Positions 5,854 through 11,851 of a stretch of 28,209 nucleotides of DNA are shown in pieces (the first letter of the stretch is position 1; every line of letters starts with the position of its first letter). The stretch is from a virus. Where the stretch lies: positions 1 through 28,209 of the IMG/VR virus record IMGVR_UViG_3300020467_000029; one strand, written 5' to 3'. Both the position numbers and the translations under genes were made by a program. The notes below the pieces were generated by a model. The model worked only from the letters and a program-made list of their open reading frames with translations, was not told the origin of the DNA and did not search any database.

Positions 5854-6063
5854 ATGACATTACAAAAACTGATTGATGAAACAAAAATTGTTTCTTTTGT
5901 AAACGATTATAAAGCTGATGACACAGAGGCATTAGGCGTACTTATAGCAAAACATTTTAAACATGATGGTCAACAAATATTCCAAACAATGTTTTATGCT
6001 ATGGAAGATGCAAACTTTCACACTTTTAACGAAGAAGCAGTAAAATTGTGGAAAAAGTCTTGA
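5854..6063 (+). CDS. Unknown small protein (69 aa)
   Basis: I choose the ATG at 5854 because GGAAGGAAAG stands immediately upstream; the GTG at 5836 would put that ribosome-binding site inside the gene. The product (MTLQKLIDETKIVSFVNDY, ending EEAVKLWKKS) is a soluble helical domain with no motif I recognise. It follows int by 32 bp on the same strand, so it may be read through from the integration operon or expressed by itself. Confidence 0.65.
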   Translation: MTLQKLIDETKIVSFVNDYKADDTEALGVLIAKHFKHDGQQIFQTMFYAMEDANFHTFNEEAVKLWKKS

Positions 6064-6079
6064 TTTAAGAGCCATACAG

Positions 6080-6118
6080 TAGGGGTAACGATAGCCTCTG
6101 GTATGATTGTACCCCCTA
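6080..6118 (+). other. Intergenic stem-loop
   Basis: TAGGGGTA (6080-6087) pairs with TACCCCCTA (6110-6118), 8 bp with one bulged C and a 22-nt loop. It lies between the two small genes, and no T-run follows. It could affect translation of the 6133 gene, which starts 15 nt later. The role is not known. Confidence 0.35.
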
Positions 6119-6132
6119 AAATGGAGAAAATA

Positions 6133-6342
6133 ATGACAAATAAAATTAAAAATATAAAACATAATGGTATAATTGATGTTTGGAATTTCTGTGGTTTTGA
6201 AGAATATCCAAAAGAATATGGCAAACGAATATATATAGATGTGTCAGCACTAGCAGATGCTTCTTTGCACGAAATACAAAGCAATAAAAGATATAAAAAC
6301 TATGATGTTGAGCTTTGTGGTGTAAAAAGATGGGAATGGTAA
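6133..6342 (+). CDS. Unknown small protein (69 aa)
   Basis: Of three in-frame ATGs (6103, 6121, 6133), the third has GGAGA a few bases upstream, and the first lies inside a stem-loop. The product begins with a basic segment (MTNKIKNIKHNG) and has several aromatics (DVWNFCGFEEYPKEYG) and a WEW C-terminus. I recognise no family. It is the last rightward gene before attP; its stop is directly followed by the first integrase arm-site repeat. In many temperate phages this position holds a small accessory or directionality gene, but nothing in the sequence proves that here. Confidence 0.6.
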   Translation: MTNKIKNIKHNGIIDVWNFCGFEEYPKEYGKRIYIDVSALADASLHEIQSNKRYKNYDVELCGVKRWEW

Positions 6343-6364
6343 TTGTCCCCAAATTGTCCCCAAA
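6343..6364 (+). repeat. Left pair of arm-type integrase site candidates
   Basis: Two exact tandem copies of TTGTCCCCAAA (6343-6353 and 6354-6364) stand about 70 bp left of the tRNA-derived core. The same unit recurs as a pair on the other side (6639-6660). Paired short direct repeats on both sides of a core are what P- and P'-arm sites of tyrosine integrases look like. Confidence 0.6.
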
Positions 6365-6371
6365 AGCCAAT

Positions 6372-6387
6372 GCCTAGATATATAAGT
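6372..6387. promoter_or_regulatory. Operator candidate O4, inside the attP region
   Basis: GCCTAGATATATAAGT matches 11 of 14 defined positions of the operator consensus; its left half is a perfect match. It lies between the left arm sites and the att core. No promoter clearly belongs to it, although the AT-rich core could act as a -10. It might link repressor binding to attP architecture, or be a chance match. Confidence 0.4.
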
Positions 6388-6435
6388 AAAATTATAAATG
6401 GAAATATGTATTAATAACAATGGGTTAACTAGGTC

Positions 6436-6485
6436 TGGTGCCGCCAACTGGATTTGAACCAGTGACCTCGTCATGACCACAAGTT
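6436..6485 (-). other. attP core: 3' half of a host tRNA gene
   Basis: Read on the - strand, this ends with a T-arm (ACTGG, loop TTCAAAT, CCAGT), an acceptor strand TGGCGGC, discriminator A and CCA. Only the 3' half is present, so it is not a working tRNA gene. It is the segment that restores the host tRNA after insertion. The isotype cannot be fixed without the 5' half. Pelagiphages are known to use tRNA genes, including tRNA-Leu. Phage genes on both sides show it is attP rather than attL or attR. Confidence 0.8.
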
Positions 6486-6513
6486 ATTCAAAATTATATT
6501 TTATAAAACACAT

Positions 6514-6561
6514 AAAAAAAAGACTCAAATGTTAGGCGCACTAACACTTTGAGCCTCTTTT
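6514..6561 (-). terminator. Bidirectional terminator next to the att core
   Basis: CTCAAATGTTAG (6524-6535) pairs with CTAACACTTTGAG (6541-6553), 12 bp with one bulge and a 5-nt loop. On the - strand it is followed by eight T (plus-strand A-run 6514-6521), an excellent leftward terminator. On the + strand a weaker CTTTT follows. It would keep late transcription out of attP and the early region. Confidence 0.75.
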
Positions 6562-6638
6562 CCCCACTACTGCCGAGTTGGGCAATATTTAGAAATCTAA
6601 TCATATTTGACGTATGAAGATCAATTCACATTACTTTT

Positions 6639-6660
6639 GTGTCCCCAAATTGTCCCCATT
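6639..6660 (+). repeat. Right pair of arm-type integrase site candidates
   Basis: GTGTCCCCAAA (6639-6649) and TTGTCCCCATT (6650-6660) match the left-arm unit TTGTCCCCAAA at 10/11 and 9/11 positions, in the same orientation and the same tandem spacing. They lie about 155 bp right of the core, consistent with a P' arm. Confidence 0.55.
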
Positions 6661-6677
6661 TATGTGAATGGAAAAAT

Positions 6678-6711
6678 AAAGGGACAGACTTAACATTAAA
6701 TCTATCCCTTT
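6678..6711 (-). terminator. Late-operon terminator
   Basis: AAAGGGA (6678-6684) and TCCCTTT (6705-6711) bound a near-perfect hairpin. On the - strand the two internal C-A mismatches become U-G wobbles, so the leftward RNA forms about 16-17 continuous pairs. A T-rich tract (TTTATTTTTCC) follows. The strand preference fits termination of the leftward late transcript after the endolysin. Confidence 0.65.
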
Positions 6712-6759
6712 GAAGGTGCAGTTAAACAATACTCAATTAAACAAAATAAAGGTATTCAC

Positions 6760-6951
6760 ATGAAAAAAAATAAACATTACACAAATTCAAAAAATGTTGA
6801 ATTTAAAAAGTTAATGGAAGAATGTGCAAAAAACTCAATACCAGAAGAAGGTGTCTTTGAAGATATAGCATTTGATCCTGATGAATCCATTATGCACAGA
6901 TCAAAGCCATCATCAGAAATAGGAGTTAAAAGTAGCTTAGGTAGTCTCTAA
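6760..6951 (+). CDS. Small unknown protein (63 aa)
   Basis: This open frame has AAAGG seven bases before its ATG and encodes a soluble charged peptide (basic start MKKNKHYTNSKN, acidic middle EEGVFEDIAFDPDES). It runs opposite to the endolysin and overlaps its 3' end by 15 nt. It is alone in orientation on this side of attP, so it might be a lysogenic accessory gene. No family is recognised, and short length keeps confidence moderate. Confidence 0.5.
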   Translation: MKKNKHYTNSKNVEFKKLMEECAKNSIPEEGVFEDIAFDPDESIMHRSKPSSEIGVKSSLGSL

Positions 6952-7461
6952 CATTTCTAATGCTGTTTTTCTTGTTTCATAACATCGCCTATCCCAACCT
7001 TTGCCAAATGTATCATAGGTACTTAATGTTCTGTAAAAGCTTGATCTTTGAGCCGTATATGTCTCAATAACACCCTTAACTGTAGTAGGGTAGTCTTGAA
7101 TAGCTTGTAAAGTAGCTGGACCTATATGACCATCTACAGACGTTCTTAAGAATCCCTGAAGAATTTTAGATGCTCTTGAGACACCAGCATTAACTGCAAA
7201 ATCAAATACTGCCCAATCTAATCCACTAGGCAATTCATCGCCTTTGACTTTATCCCAGTATTTTCTCTTATATATTTCGCCTACAGCTTCTAATGGCATA
7301 TCCTTTACTTCTTGTATAGTACATTCTCTGCCAAGATAAGTTTCATATACCTTTTTAGTCACCCCAAAATTAGTGGCTCCTCCTGGATCACGGCTATCAT
7401 TTACAAAACCACCCTCATGTTTTAGAACTAGCTCTAAGGCTTTATCAAAGTTACCTATCAT
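6937..7461 (-). CDS. Endolysin, GH108 family muramidase
   Basis: The 174-aa protein begins with the GH108 signature: LKHEGGFVNDSRDPGGATNFGVT, with catalytic Glu16 in HEGG. The C-terminal half (FAVNAGVSRASKILQGFL, then VDGHIGPATLQAI) matches the peptidoglycan-binding domain usually paired with GH108 (PG_binding_3). It hydrolyses the glycan backbone of peptidoglycan at lysis. No N-terminal signal or anchor is visible, so it should need the holin to reach the wall. The holin gene stops inside its start (ATGA, 4-nt overlap). It is the last gene of the leftward late operon; two terminators lie beyond. Confidence 0.9.
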   Translation of the reverse strand: MIGNFDKALELVLKHEGGFVNDSRDPGGATNFGVTKKVYETYLGRECTIQEVKDMPLEAVGEIYKRKYWDKVKGDELPSGLDWAVFDFAVNAGVSRASKILQGFLRTSVDGHIGPATLQAIQDYPTTVKGVIETYTAQRSSFYRTLSTYDTFGKGWDRRCYETRKTALEMLETT

Positions 7462-7823
7462 TTTTTTAACTTTGCTATAGATTTAAGACCAAAGGAAGCT
7501 GCAATAGATGCCAGTATTCCATAGCTTAACCATTCAGGACAATCTTCCCTTAAAAACTTAAATCCATCAGATATATATGGTTGCAACGCTGGTATAAAAC
7601 ACGCAACTATTAATAATATAAAGGTAATAGTCCATGCTTCGTCCTTCCAACTATTGTCAGAAGCGTCCATTGCCTTTTCGTCCCATGATCCTTCTTGCTC
7701 AACACGTTTTACTTGTGCTTGTACTTTTGCAACTTCTAATTGTTGTTTAGCTTTGGCTTTCTCTTGTTTGCCCTGAAGCCAAGTCGTGGCAATATTGGCT
7801 ATAGGTCCCAGTAGTTGTATCAT
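7458..7823 (-). CDS. Holin, GTA-type 3-TM family
   Basis: The 121-aa protein resembles the holin of gene-transfer agents (GTA_holin_3TM). It has an amphipathic start (MIQLLGPIANIATTWL), a charged coiled coil (QGKQEKAKAKQQLEVAK...), the conserved NSWKDEAWTITFILLIVACF entering the first clear membrane helix, and a second helix (WLSYGILASIAASFGL) near the C-terminus. It should form inner-membrane lesions that release the endolysin. Its position directly before the endolysin with a 4-nt overlap supports the assignment. Confidence 0.78.
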   Translation of the reverse strand: MIQLLGPIANIATTWLQGKQEKAKAKQQLEVAKVQAQVKRVEQEGSWDEKAMDASDNSWKDEAWTITFILLIVACFIPALQPYISDGFKFLREDCPEWLSYGILASIAASFGLKSIAKLKK

Positions 7824-8023
7824 TAATATACCCTCACTTTCTTTTCATCTATTCTTGGAACTAATTTACATATACATTTGTAGGTAGCCTTTTCCCCAAT
7901 AGCTGTATCAAATGTTTGGTCACTTAAATATTTTGTATAGAATGTGCAATCTGCCACATTTCTAAAATAGATTGCTCCTTGAGCTACTCCATTTAGGTAA
8001 CAAGCCAACATAAATGCTGTCAT
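7823..8023 (-). CDS. Small secreted or membrane-linked protein (66 aa)
   Basis: A hydrophobic N-terminus (MTAFMLACYLNGVAQGAIYF) could be a signal anchor. The remainder has Cys residues in ADCTFY and KCICKLV and a basic C-terminus. No lipobox is clear, although MLACYLN could be tested as one. Located in the lysis block between the holin and a membrane protein with 1-nt and 4-nt overlaps, it could be a spanin-like or lysis-control protein. That is inference from position; I do not recognise the family. Confidence 0.7.
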   Translation of the reverse strand: MTAFMLACYLNGVAQGAIYFRNVADCTFYTKYLSDQTFDTAIGEKATYKCICKLVPRIDEKKVRVY

Positions 8024-8490
8024 ATCAAACCTCTCTTTCTAGCTATAATTGCAAGAACTGTAATAACGCCACTAAACAAAGCAGTTATTAAAATTCCTAA
8101 AATGACTTTTAAAATTATGTCTTGGATTTTTTCTTTTTGTTTTTGTCTATCTATCTGTGCTTTTTTTCTTTGCTTTCTAGCTTCAGCACAATATAGTTGG
8201 TAATCAGTCCAAAGTCCTGCTCTACCATATAACTGCATATACTCTCTAAGTTTTTCATTTTTTACACGGATTTGTTCTAATGCCATGAACTCCTCAAGGT
8301 CATTGTCCGTTCTACCTAATAAATTAGTCCAAATACTATTACGTTTTTTATGCAAGTCTCTTTGTAACTGTTCTTCAGCACCAACAAATTTGCTTATGGC
8401 ATTTCCTGCCGAAGCTATATCTTTACCATTTTCGAGTGTTTGTTTGATGACGGCGAAGGCACTATTTGCGATCATTAGCATTTCAAGCAC
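8020..8490 (-). CDS. C-terminally membrane-anchored coiled-coil protein
   Basis: The 156-aa protein has a hydrophobic start, a long charged helical region (residues ~40-120, rich in E/R/K/Q) and a strong membrane helix near the C-terminus (VILGILITALFSGVITVLAIIA) followed by RKR. This is the layout of a tail-anchored inner-membrane protein with a cytoplasmic helical body. It is the fourth gene from the end of the late operon, within the lysis block. A role in lysis or host-membrane interaction is likely; no family is recognised. Confidence 0.72.
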   Translation of the reverse strand: MLEMLMIANSAFAVIKQTLENGKDIASAGNAISKFVGAEEQLQRDLHKKRNSIWTNLLGRTDNDLEEFMALEQIRVKNEKLREYMQLYGRAGLWTDYQLYCAEARKQRKKAQIDRQKQKEKIQDIILKVILGILITALFSGVITVLAIIARKRGLI

Positions 8491-8493
8491 AGA

Positions 8494-8724
8494 TCACCTC
8501 ACATTCAAAACCTTGTCTAATTTATCTTCTAATCTATGCAAGGCTTCCATTACACGACCAGAAGTGTCACGCAAATCTTCTTTAGATGCGTATTCTTCTC
8601 TTGTTTTATTAAGTAGTATTTGTATTCTTTTTACCTCTTTTACTAAATATGTAAAAACCCATGCCATTGGCATAATTACTAATGTGATAATTGCTGACCA
8701 TAATGTTGGAACATCAAGCTCCAT
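8494..8724 (-). CDS. Small membrane/coiled-coil protein
   Basis: I choose the ATG at 8724, which overlaps the upstream stop (TGATG) and has AGGAG upstream; a longer frame to 8757 would sit inside the previous gene. The 76-aa product has one membrane helix (LWSAIITLVIMPMAWVFTYLV) followed by a coiled coil (LLNKTREEYASKEDL, then VMEALHRLEDKLDKVL). That is the layout of phage i-spanin-like or holin-accessory proteins (N-in membrane helix, helical body). Function is inferred from topology and location. Confidence 0.72.
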   Translation of the reverse strand: MELDVPTLWSAIITLVIMPMAWVFTYLVKEVKRIQILLNKTREEYASKEDLRDTSGRVMEALHRLEDKLDKVLNVR

Positions 8725-9251
8725 CACTGAGCAATCTCCTGAACACTTATAAAACATAAATCATGTGTATTAGCTTGAAACGTAGCGTTACCACCACCAT
8801 TTGCTGAAGCAACATAAATTTTGTATATAACGGCACTTGTAGTAGCTGGATTATCAAGCCAACTAAATGAAACACTATGAAGAATACCAGTAGTATTATT
8901 AGAGTAACAAGCATAATTAGCAACTTTTCCATAGTCTAAATCAGAAACAGCAAAACTAGCTCCACCAACACTTCTATATAAGTATAGTTCTACTGCGTTA
9001 CCAGCTATGGCACTATTCCACCCACCTTGCCCACTAAAGTTTACCAGCAACTTACTTGTTGAAAGATGGGGAGTTATTGTTACAAATACATTGCTTGCAT
9101 TTGCAGTTTGACCTGATGTTGCACCACCAAATGTGTGTCCACTTATACCTTCTTGGAATTGTGCTACTTGCGTTTGAATTATACTACCAGCAGGCAAACT
9201 TGTGGCTGGTAAAGTAGGCTGACCAGTAAAGTTTAGTTTTGTTAATGCCAT
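8724..9251 (-). CDS. Short tail adhesin-like protein (175 aa)
   Basis: A beta-rich protein without Cys-rich or catalytic motifs. A short N-terminus (MALTKLNFTGQPTLPATSLPAG) resembles an anchor, followed by a Ser/Thr/Gly-rich beta domain: VFVTITPHLSTSKLLVNFSG, YLYRSVGG, AVIYKIYVAS, ending SVQEIAQ. The C-terminal domain is clearly related to that of the next gene upstream (9253-10080), so the pair arose by duplication. It is likely a virion tail or receptor-binding component. The start follows AGGA and lies one base after the neighbour's stop codon. Confidence 0.75.
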   Translation of the reverse strand: MALTKLNFTGQPTLPATSLPAGSIIQTQVAQFQEGISGHTFGGATSGQTANASNVFVTITPHLSTSKLLVNFSGQGGWNSAIAGNAVELYLYRSVGGASFAVSDLDYGKVANYACYSNNTTGILHSVSFSWLDNPATTSAVIYKIYVASANGGGNATFQANTHDLCFISVQEIAQ

Positions 9252-9252
9252 G

Positions 9253-10080
9253 CTATCCTCCGATTTCCATTACTTCTATTCTAGTCGGTACAGCTACTTC
9301 AGAGCTTTCACCACGACCTCCTATAACACATTGATTATCAGTACTTGCTATTTGTATTTTATAAGTAATTGAAGAAGTAGATGATGGACTATCAAGTGTA
9401 GATTGTGAAAATGGGTGCATTTGATAACTTTCTTTTAGTAAAGCTGCCATAAAAACATTGTAAGTGTTACCTGAAGTTCCACTACCTATTTCTGTTGAAT
9501 CTCTAAAAACTTTTACCATAGCTCTTGAACCACCAAGAGTACCGCCACCTGAAACTGAAAGAGAGCCTGAAACTCTTACTAAAATTTTAGAAGAAGTATA
9601 GCTTGGTGTAATATCCACAGACACTCCACAATCAGCAAAAGATGAGCCACCAGTTCCTACAAATCTATCAGTTCTTCCACCTTCTTTAAATTGCAACACA
9701 GCTCCAGTTCCAAGTTTACTTCCTACAATTCCAGCATTATCAGCAACCTTAACATTAGTAATTGCACCACTACCAATCTTGTTAGCAGTCACACTACCAT
9801 CTGTCGGAGTTGATACAGTACCTACATTGCCAAACACTCTGACAAAATCAATCGTATCTGAAGAAGATAACGTAGCACCTACAGTAAGAACTGCACCATT
9901 CAAACTCATAGTTGAGCTACCCTGGATAACACCATTAATGCTAACTAAAAGATTGTTTACACTTTCAGGATAATAGTTAGCCGAATTAAGTTGCAATGTG
10001 TAGTTAGCAGTAGCACTAGCTGTAAGGCTATCTAATTCTATAAACCTACCTTGTGTTGGTTGTTGTCCTATAAAGGGCAT
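9253..10080 (-). CDS. Tail fibre/adhesin with MPFIG-type N-terminus
   Basis: The 275-aa protein has three parts. Residues 1-85 form a beta domain of the kind that attaches short fibres (MPFIGQQPTQGRFIEL, then NNLLVSINGVIQ). Residues ~90-130 form a repetitive linker typical of trimeric fibres (PTDGSVTANKIGSGAITNVKVA). A C-terminal beta domain (VDITPSYTSSKILVRVSG, ITYKIQIAST, IEVMEIGG) is shared with the 175-aa neighbour. The N-terminal part is shared with the gene at 11037. It probably binds the host surface. No enzymatic motif is visible. Confidence 0.78.
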   Translation of the reverse strand: MPFIGQQPTQGRFIELDSLTASATANYTLQLNSANYYPESVNNLLVSINGVIQGSSTMSLNGAVLTVGATLSSSDTIDFVRVFGNVGTVSTPTDGSVTANKIGSGAITNVKVADNAGIVGSKLGTGAVLQFKEGGRTDRFVGTGGSSFADCGVSVDITPSYTSSKILVRVSGSLSVSGGGTLGGSRAMVKVFRDSTEIGSGTSGNTYNVFMAALLKESYQMHPFSQSTLDSPSSTSSITYKIQIASTDNQCVIGGRGESSEVAVPTRIEVMEIGG

Positions 10081-10083
10081 GGC

Positions 10084-10374
10084 TTACTCCGTTGGCTTTG
10101 TTGGAAACTTAAAGTCTTTATCACTCATTGACTTAAATGTTTTAGTTATATCTCTTAATTCTTGTCTGTATGTTTTCCATTTAGCAGACATTGTTACATC
10201 TGAATTGCCCATGTAATCTGTTTCAGCTAATAAGCTATTTCTTTCTCTACGTAATTGTGCCAAAAGCAAAGCTGGTTGTGCATCATTCCATGTTTTTTCT
10301 TCGGCATCTCTTTCTTTTTCTTCTTTGGCAGTAAACTGAACTCTTTTACCATCAATTAATTTGTACCTAGTCAT
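10084..10374 (-). CDS. Tail assembly chaperone-like protein
   Basis: The 96-aa protein carries the Phage_tail_APC pattern: LRRERNSLLAETDYM followed by KWKTYRQELRDI. In that family the conserved R..LL..tD ... YRq.LRdi segment is found in small proteins encoded next to tail fibres and proposed to help fibre assembly. The N-terminus (MTRYKLIDGKRVQFTAKEE) is the usual leader. It stands in the middle of the adhesin block, 4 bp before the 275-aa fibre gene. Confidence 0.75.
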   Translation of the reverse strand: MTRYKLIDGKRVQFTAKEEKERDAEEKTWNDAQPALLLAQLRRERNSLLAETDYMGNSDVTMSAKWKTYRQELRDITKTFKSMSDKDFKFPTKPTE

Positions 10375-10387
10375 TATATTTTCCTAA

Positions 10388-11035
10388 TTAAATATTATAT
10401 CCGTAAACTGAAATCTCACCTTCAGCAAAATTTCCACCACTTGGATAGATTTTTAAGCCAGTTGCTACTGGATTATCACTTGCTGTTGCGTTCCAAAAAG
10501 TAAACCAACCATGCATTCCGTGATGATCTGAAGCGTTTGTAGTTTGACCAGACCACCAAAACTGCCCATTTCTTTTTCTTGCTGGACTTATATTAGTGTG
10601 ACCAGAAACAGCACCAACTCTTGCGTTCATAAGAGTAACTTCACAGAACAAATCTGCTTCACCATAAAATGCGTGATTGTCTGGCATATAAAGTTGTGAA
10701 CCAGTTCCATTGTCGGCTGTAGTAATCATAGCTGATGATGCTGCTCTGTTTCCCCATTCACCAGTATATACTGAACAAGCCATATCTGCTGGTGAATCTC
10801 CACCAGTAGTTAACCTTATTCCTAAGAGGTGGTTAGCATCTCCTCTTGTCCTAGTAAAAATTTTATAATGTAAGAAATCGGTAGTAAAAATATTATTTGC
10901 TAAGACTTGTCCTACATCAGATGTCCAAGTATTATGAAAAACTTTTGATAAATCTCCAGTACCAGTAACAGTCCCAGTAAAAGCATAGGTATCTGCTAGG
11001 TTCATTGACTCAGCTTGAATTTTGCTTAATGCCAT
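10388..11035 (-). CDS. Short tail fibre/adhesin (215 aa)
   Basis: A beta-rich Gly/Ser/Thr/Asn protein with a short N-terminal segment (MALSKIQAESMNLADTYAF) commonly seen on small marine phage tail proteins, then a compact beta domain with many aromatics and His (SDHHGMHGWFTFWNAT). The C-terminus is SVYGYNI. No link to the neighbouring C-terminal domains is obvious, so it may be a different receptor-binding head. It lies between two MPFIG-type fibres in the same operon, one base from its upstream neighbour. Confidence 0.7.
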   Translation of the reverse strand: MALSKIQAESMNLADTYAFTGTVTGTGDLSKVFHNTWTSDVGQVLANNIFTTDFLHYKIFTRTRGDANHLLGIRLTTGGDSPADMACSVYTGEWGNRAASSAMITTADNGTGSQLYMPDNHAFYGEADLFCEVTLMNARVGAVSGHTNISPARKRNGQFWWSGQTTNASDHHGMHGWFTFWNATASDNPVATGLKIYPSGGNFAEGEISVYGYNI

Positions 11036-11036
11036 T

Positions 11037-11843
11037 TTATACTCCTATTAACTTATAAGCACCAAAAAAACTCATGTGTCCACGAGCATCAGTCGCATCT
11101 AGGTCTGGAGTCGCAGCACTATCATCACAATAAACAAAAACTTCATAATAATCAGTAGTATTAGCGACATCAGTTACTTGTAAATTTATAGAAACTTGAT
11201 TTGCATAATTAGTAGAAGGATTAAATCTATTAGCAAAAAATTTTGCACCATTTTTCTTTATAAATATAAAACTGTCTCTTATTTGACTATTATCAAGTCC
11301 TAAAATATGAACTTGAGCATATAAAAAATAAGTTCCAGCTACCCCAGGTGTAAATCTGTAGTTTGTTGAATGGTCATACTTCCCATCTGTATCATAAATT
11401 TCTTCATCAAATTCTACTTTTGCGTCTGATGCATCAGGAATATCTTTGTCGCCTGACAATTTTGCTAAAAATGCTGGAGTGTTAGTTTGTGAATTACTAA
11501 CTGGCAATACACCAGCAACCTTAGATGTAAGGTCTACTGCACTATTAGCTATCTTTGCTGTGCTTACAGAACCATCAGGGGGTACAGTTGTTTGAATAGC
11601 TTTTCCTAAAAAGATTACATAAAAATCATCTGAACTAGCTACATTACCAGTCATAGTCAAAGCAGTACCACTAACAGAATAAGCATCTGTAGGTTCTTGC
11701 CTTACATTATTAACATAAACTGCAATCTCATTTGCATTGGCTACTGCATGACTAAGAGTGTAGTTAGCACCACCATTTCCAGTAATATCTTGCTTGGCAA
11801 AACTTGTGAAATTTACGTCAGGTGTATTTCCAATAAAAGGCAT
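11037..11843 (-). CDS. Tail fibre with C1q-like C-terminal domain
   Basis: The 268-aa protein has the same N-terminal anchor type as the 9253 gene (MPFIGNTPDVNF, ANYTLSHAV, NEIAVYVNNVRQEP), a linker (PPDGSVSTAKIANSAVDL), and a C-terminal ~130-residue domain with C1q/TNF-like features: YRFTPGVAGTYFLYAQVHI, then SFIFIKKNGAKFFANRF and the closing SFFGAYKLIGV. C1q-like domains form trimers and serve as binding heads in several phage fibres. No enzymatic residues are expected. It is probably a receptor-binding short fibre. Confidence 0.75.
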   Translation of the reverse strand: MPFIGNTPDVNFTSFAKQDITGNGGANYTLSHAVANANEIAVYVNNVRQEPTDAYSVSGTALTMTGNVASSDDFYVIFLGKAIQTTVPPDGSVSTAKIANSAVDLTSKVAGVLPVSNSQTNTPAFLAKLSGDKDIPDASDAKVEFDEEIYDTDGKYDHSTNYRFTPGVAGTYFLYAQVHILGLDNSQIRDSFIFIKKNGAKFFANRFNPSTNYANQVSINLQVTDVANTTDYYEVFVYCDDSAATPDLDATDARGHMSFFGAYKLIGV

Positions 11844-11851
11844 ATTAAATC

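Noticed and set aside
5932-6480. Four leftward open frames of 74-88 codons across 5932-6480
   Set aside because: They overlap each other, the two rightward small genes and the att core, have no convincing ribosome-binding sites, and encode Phe/Tyr/Ile/His-rich low-quality sequence typical of antisense frames in AT-rich DNA.
6436-6490. A complete tRNA gene
   Set aside because: T-arm, acceptor 3' strand and CCA are present, but there is no D-arm or 5' acceptor half upstream on the - strand. It is an att core that copies the tRNA 3' end. I also could not fix its isotype, because the anticodon side does not fold cleanly.
8285-8752. 155-codon rightward frame over the membrane-protein genes
   Set aside because: Antisense to two coupled genes with good starts; Ser/Leu-rich translation without a ribosome-binding site.
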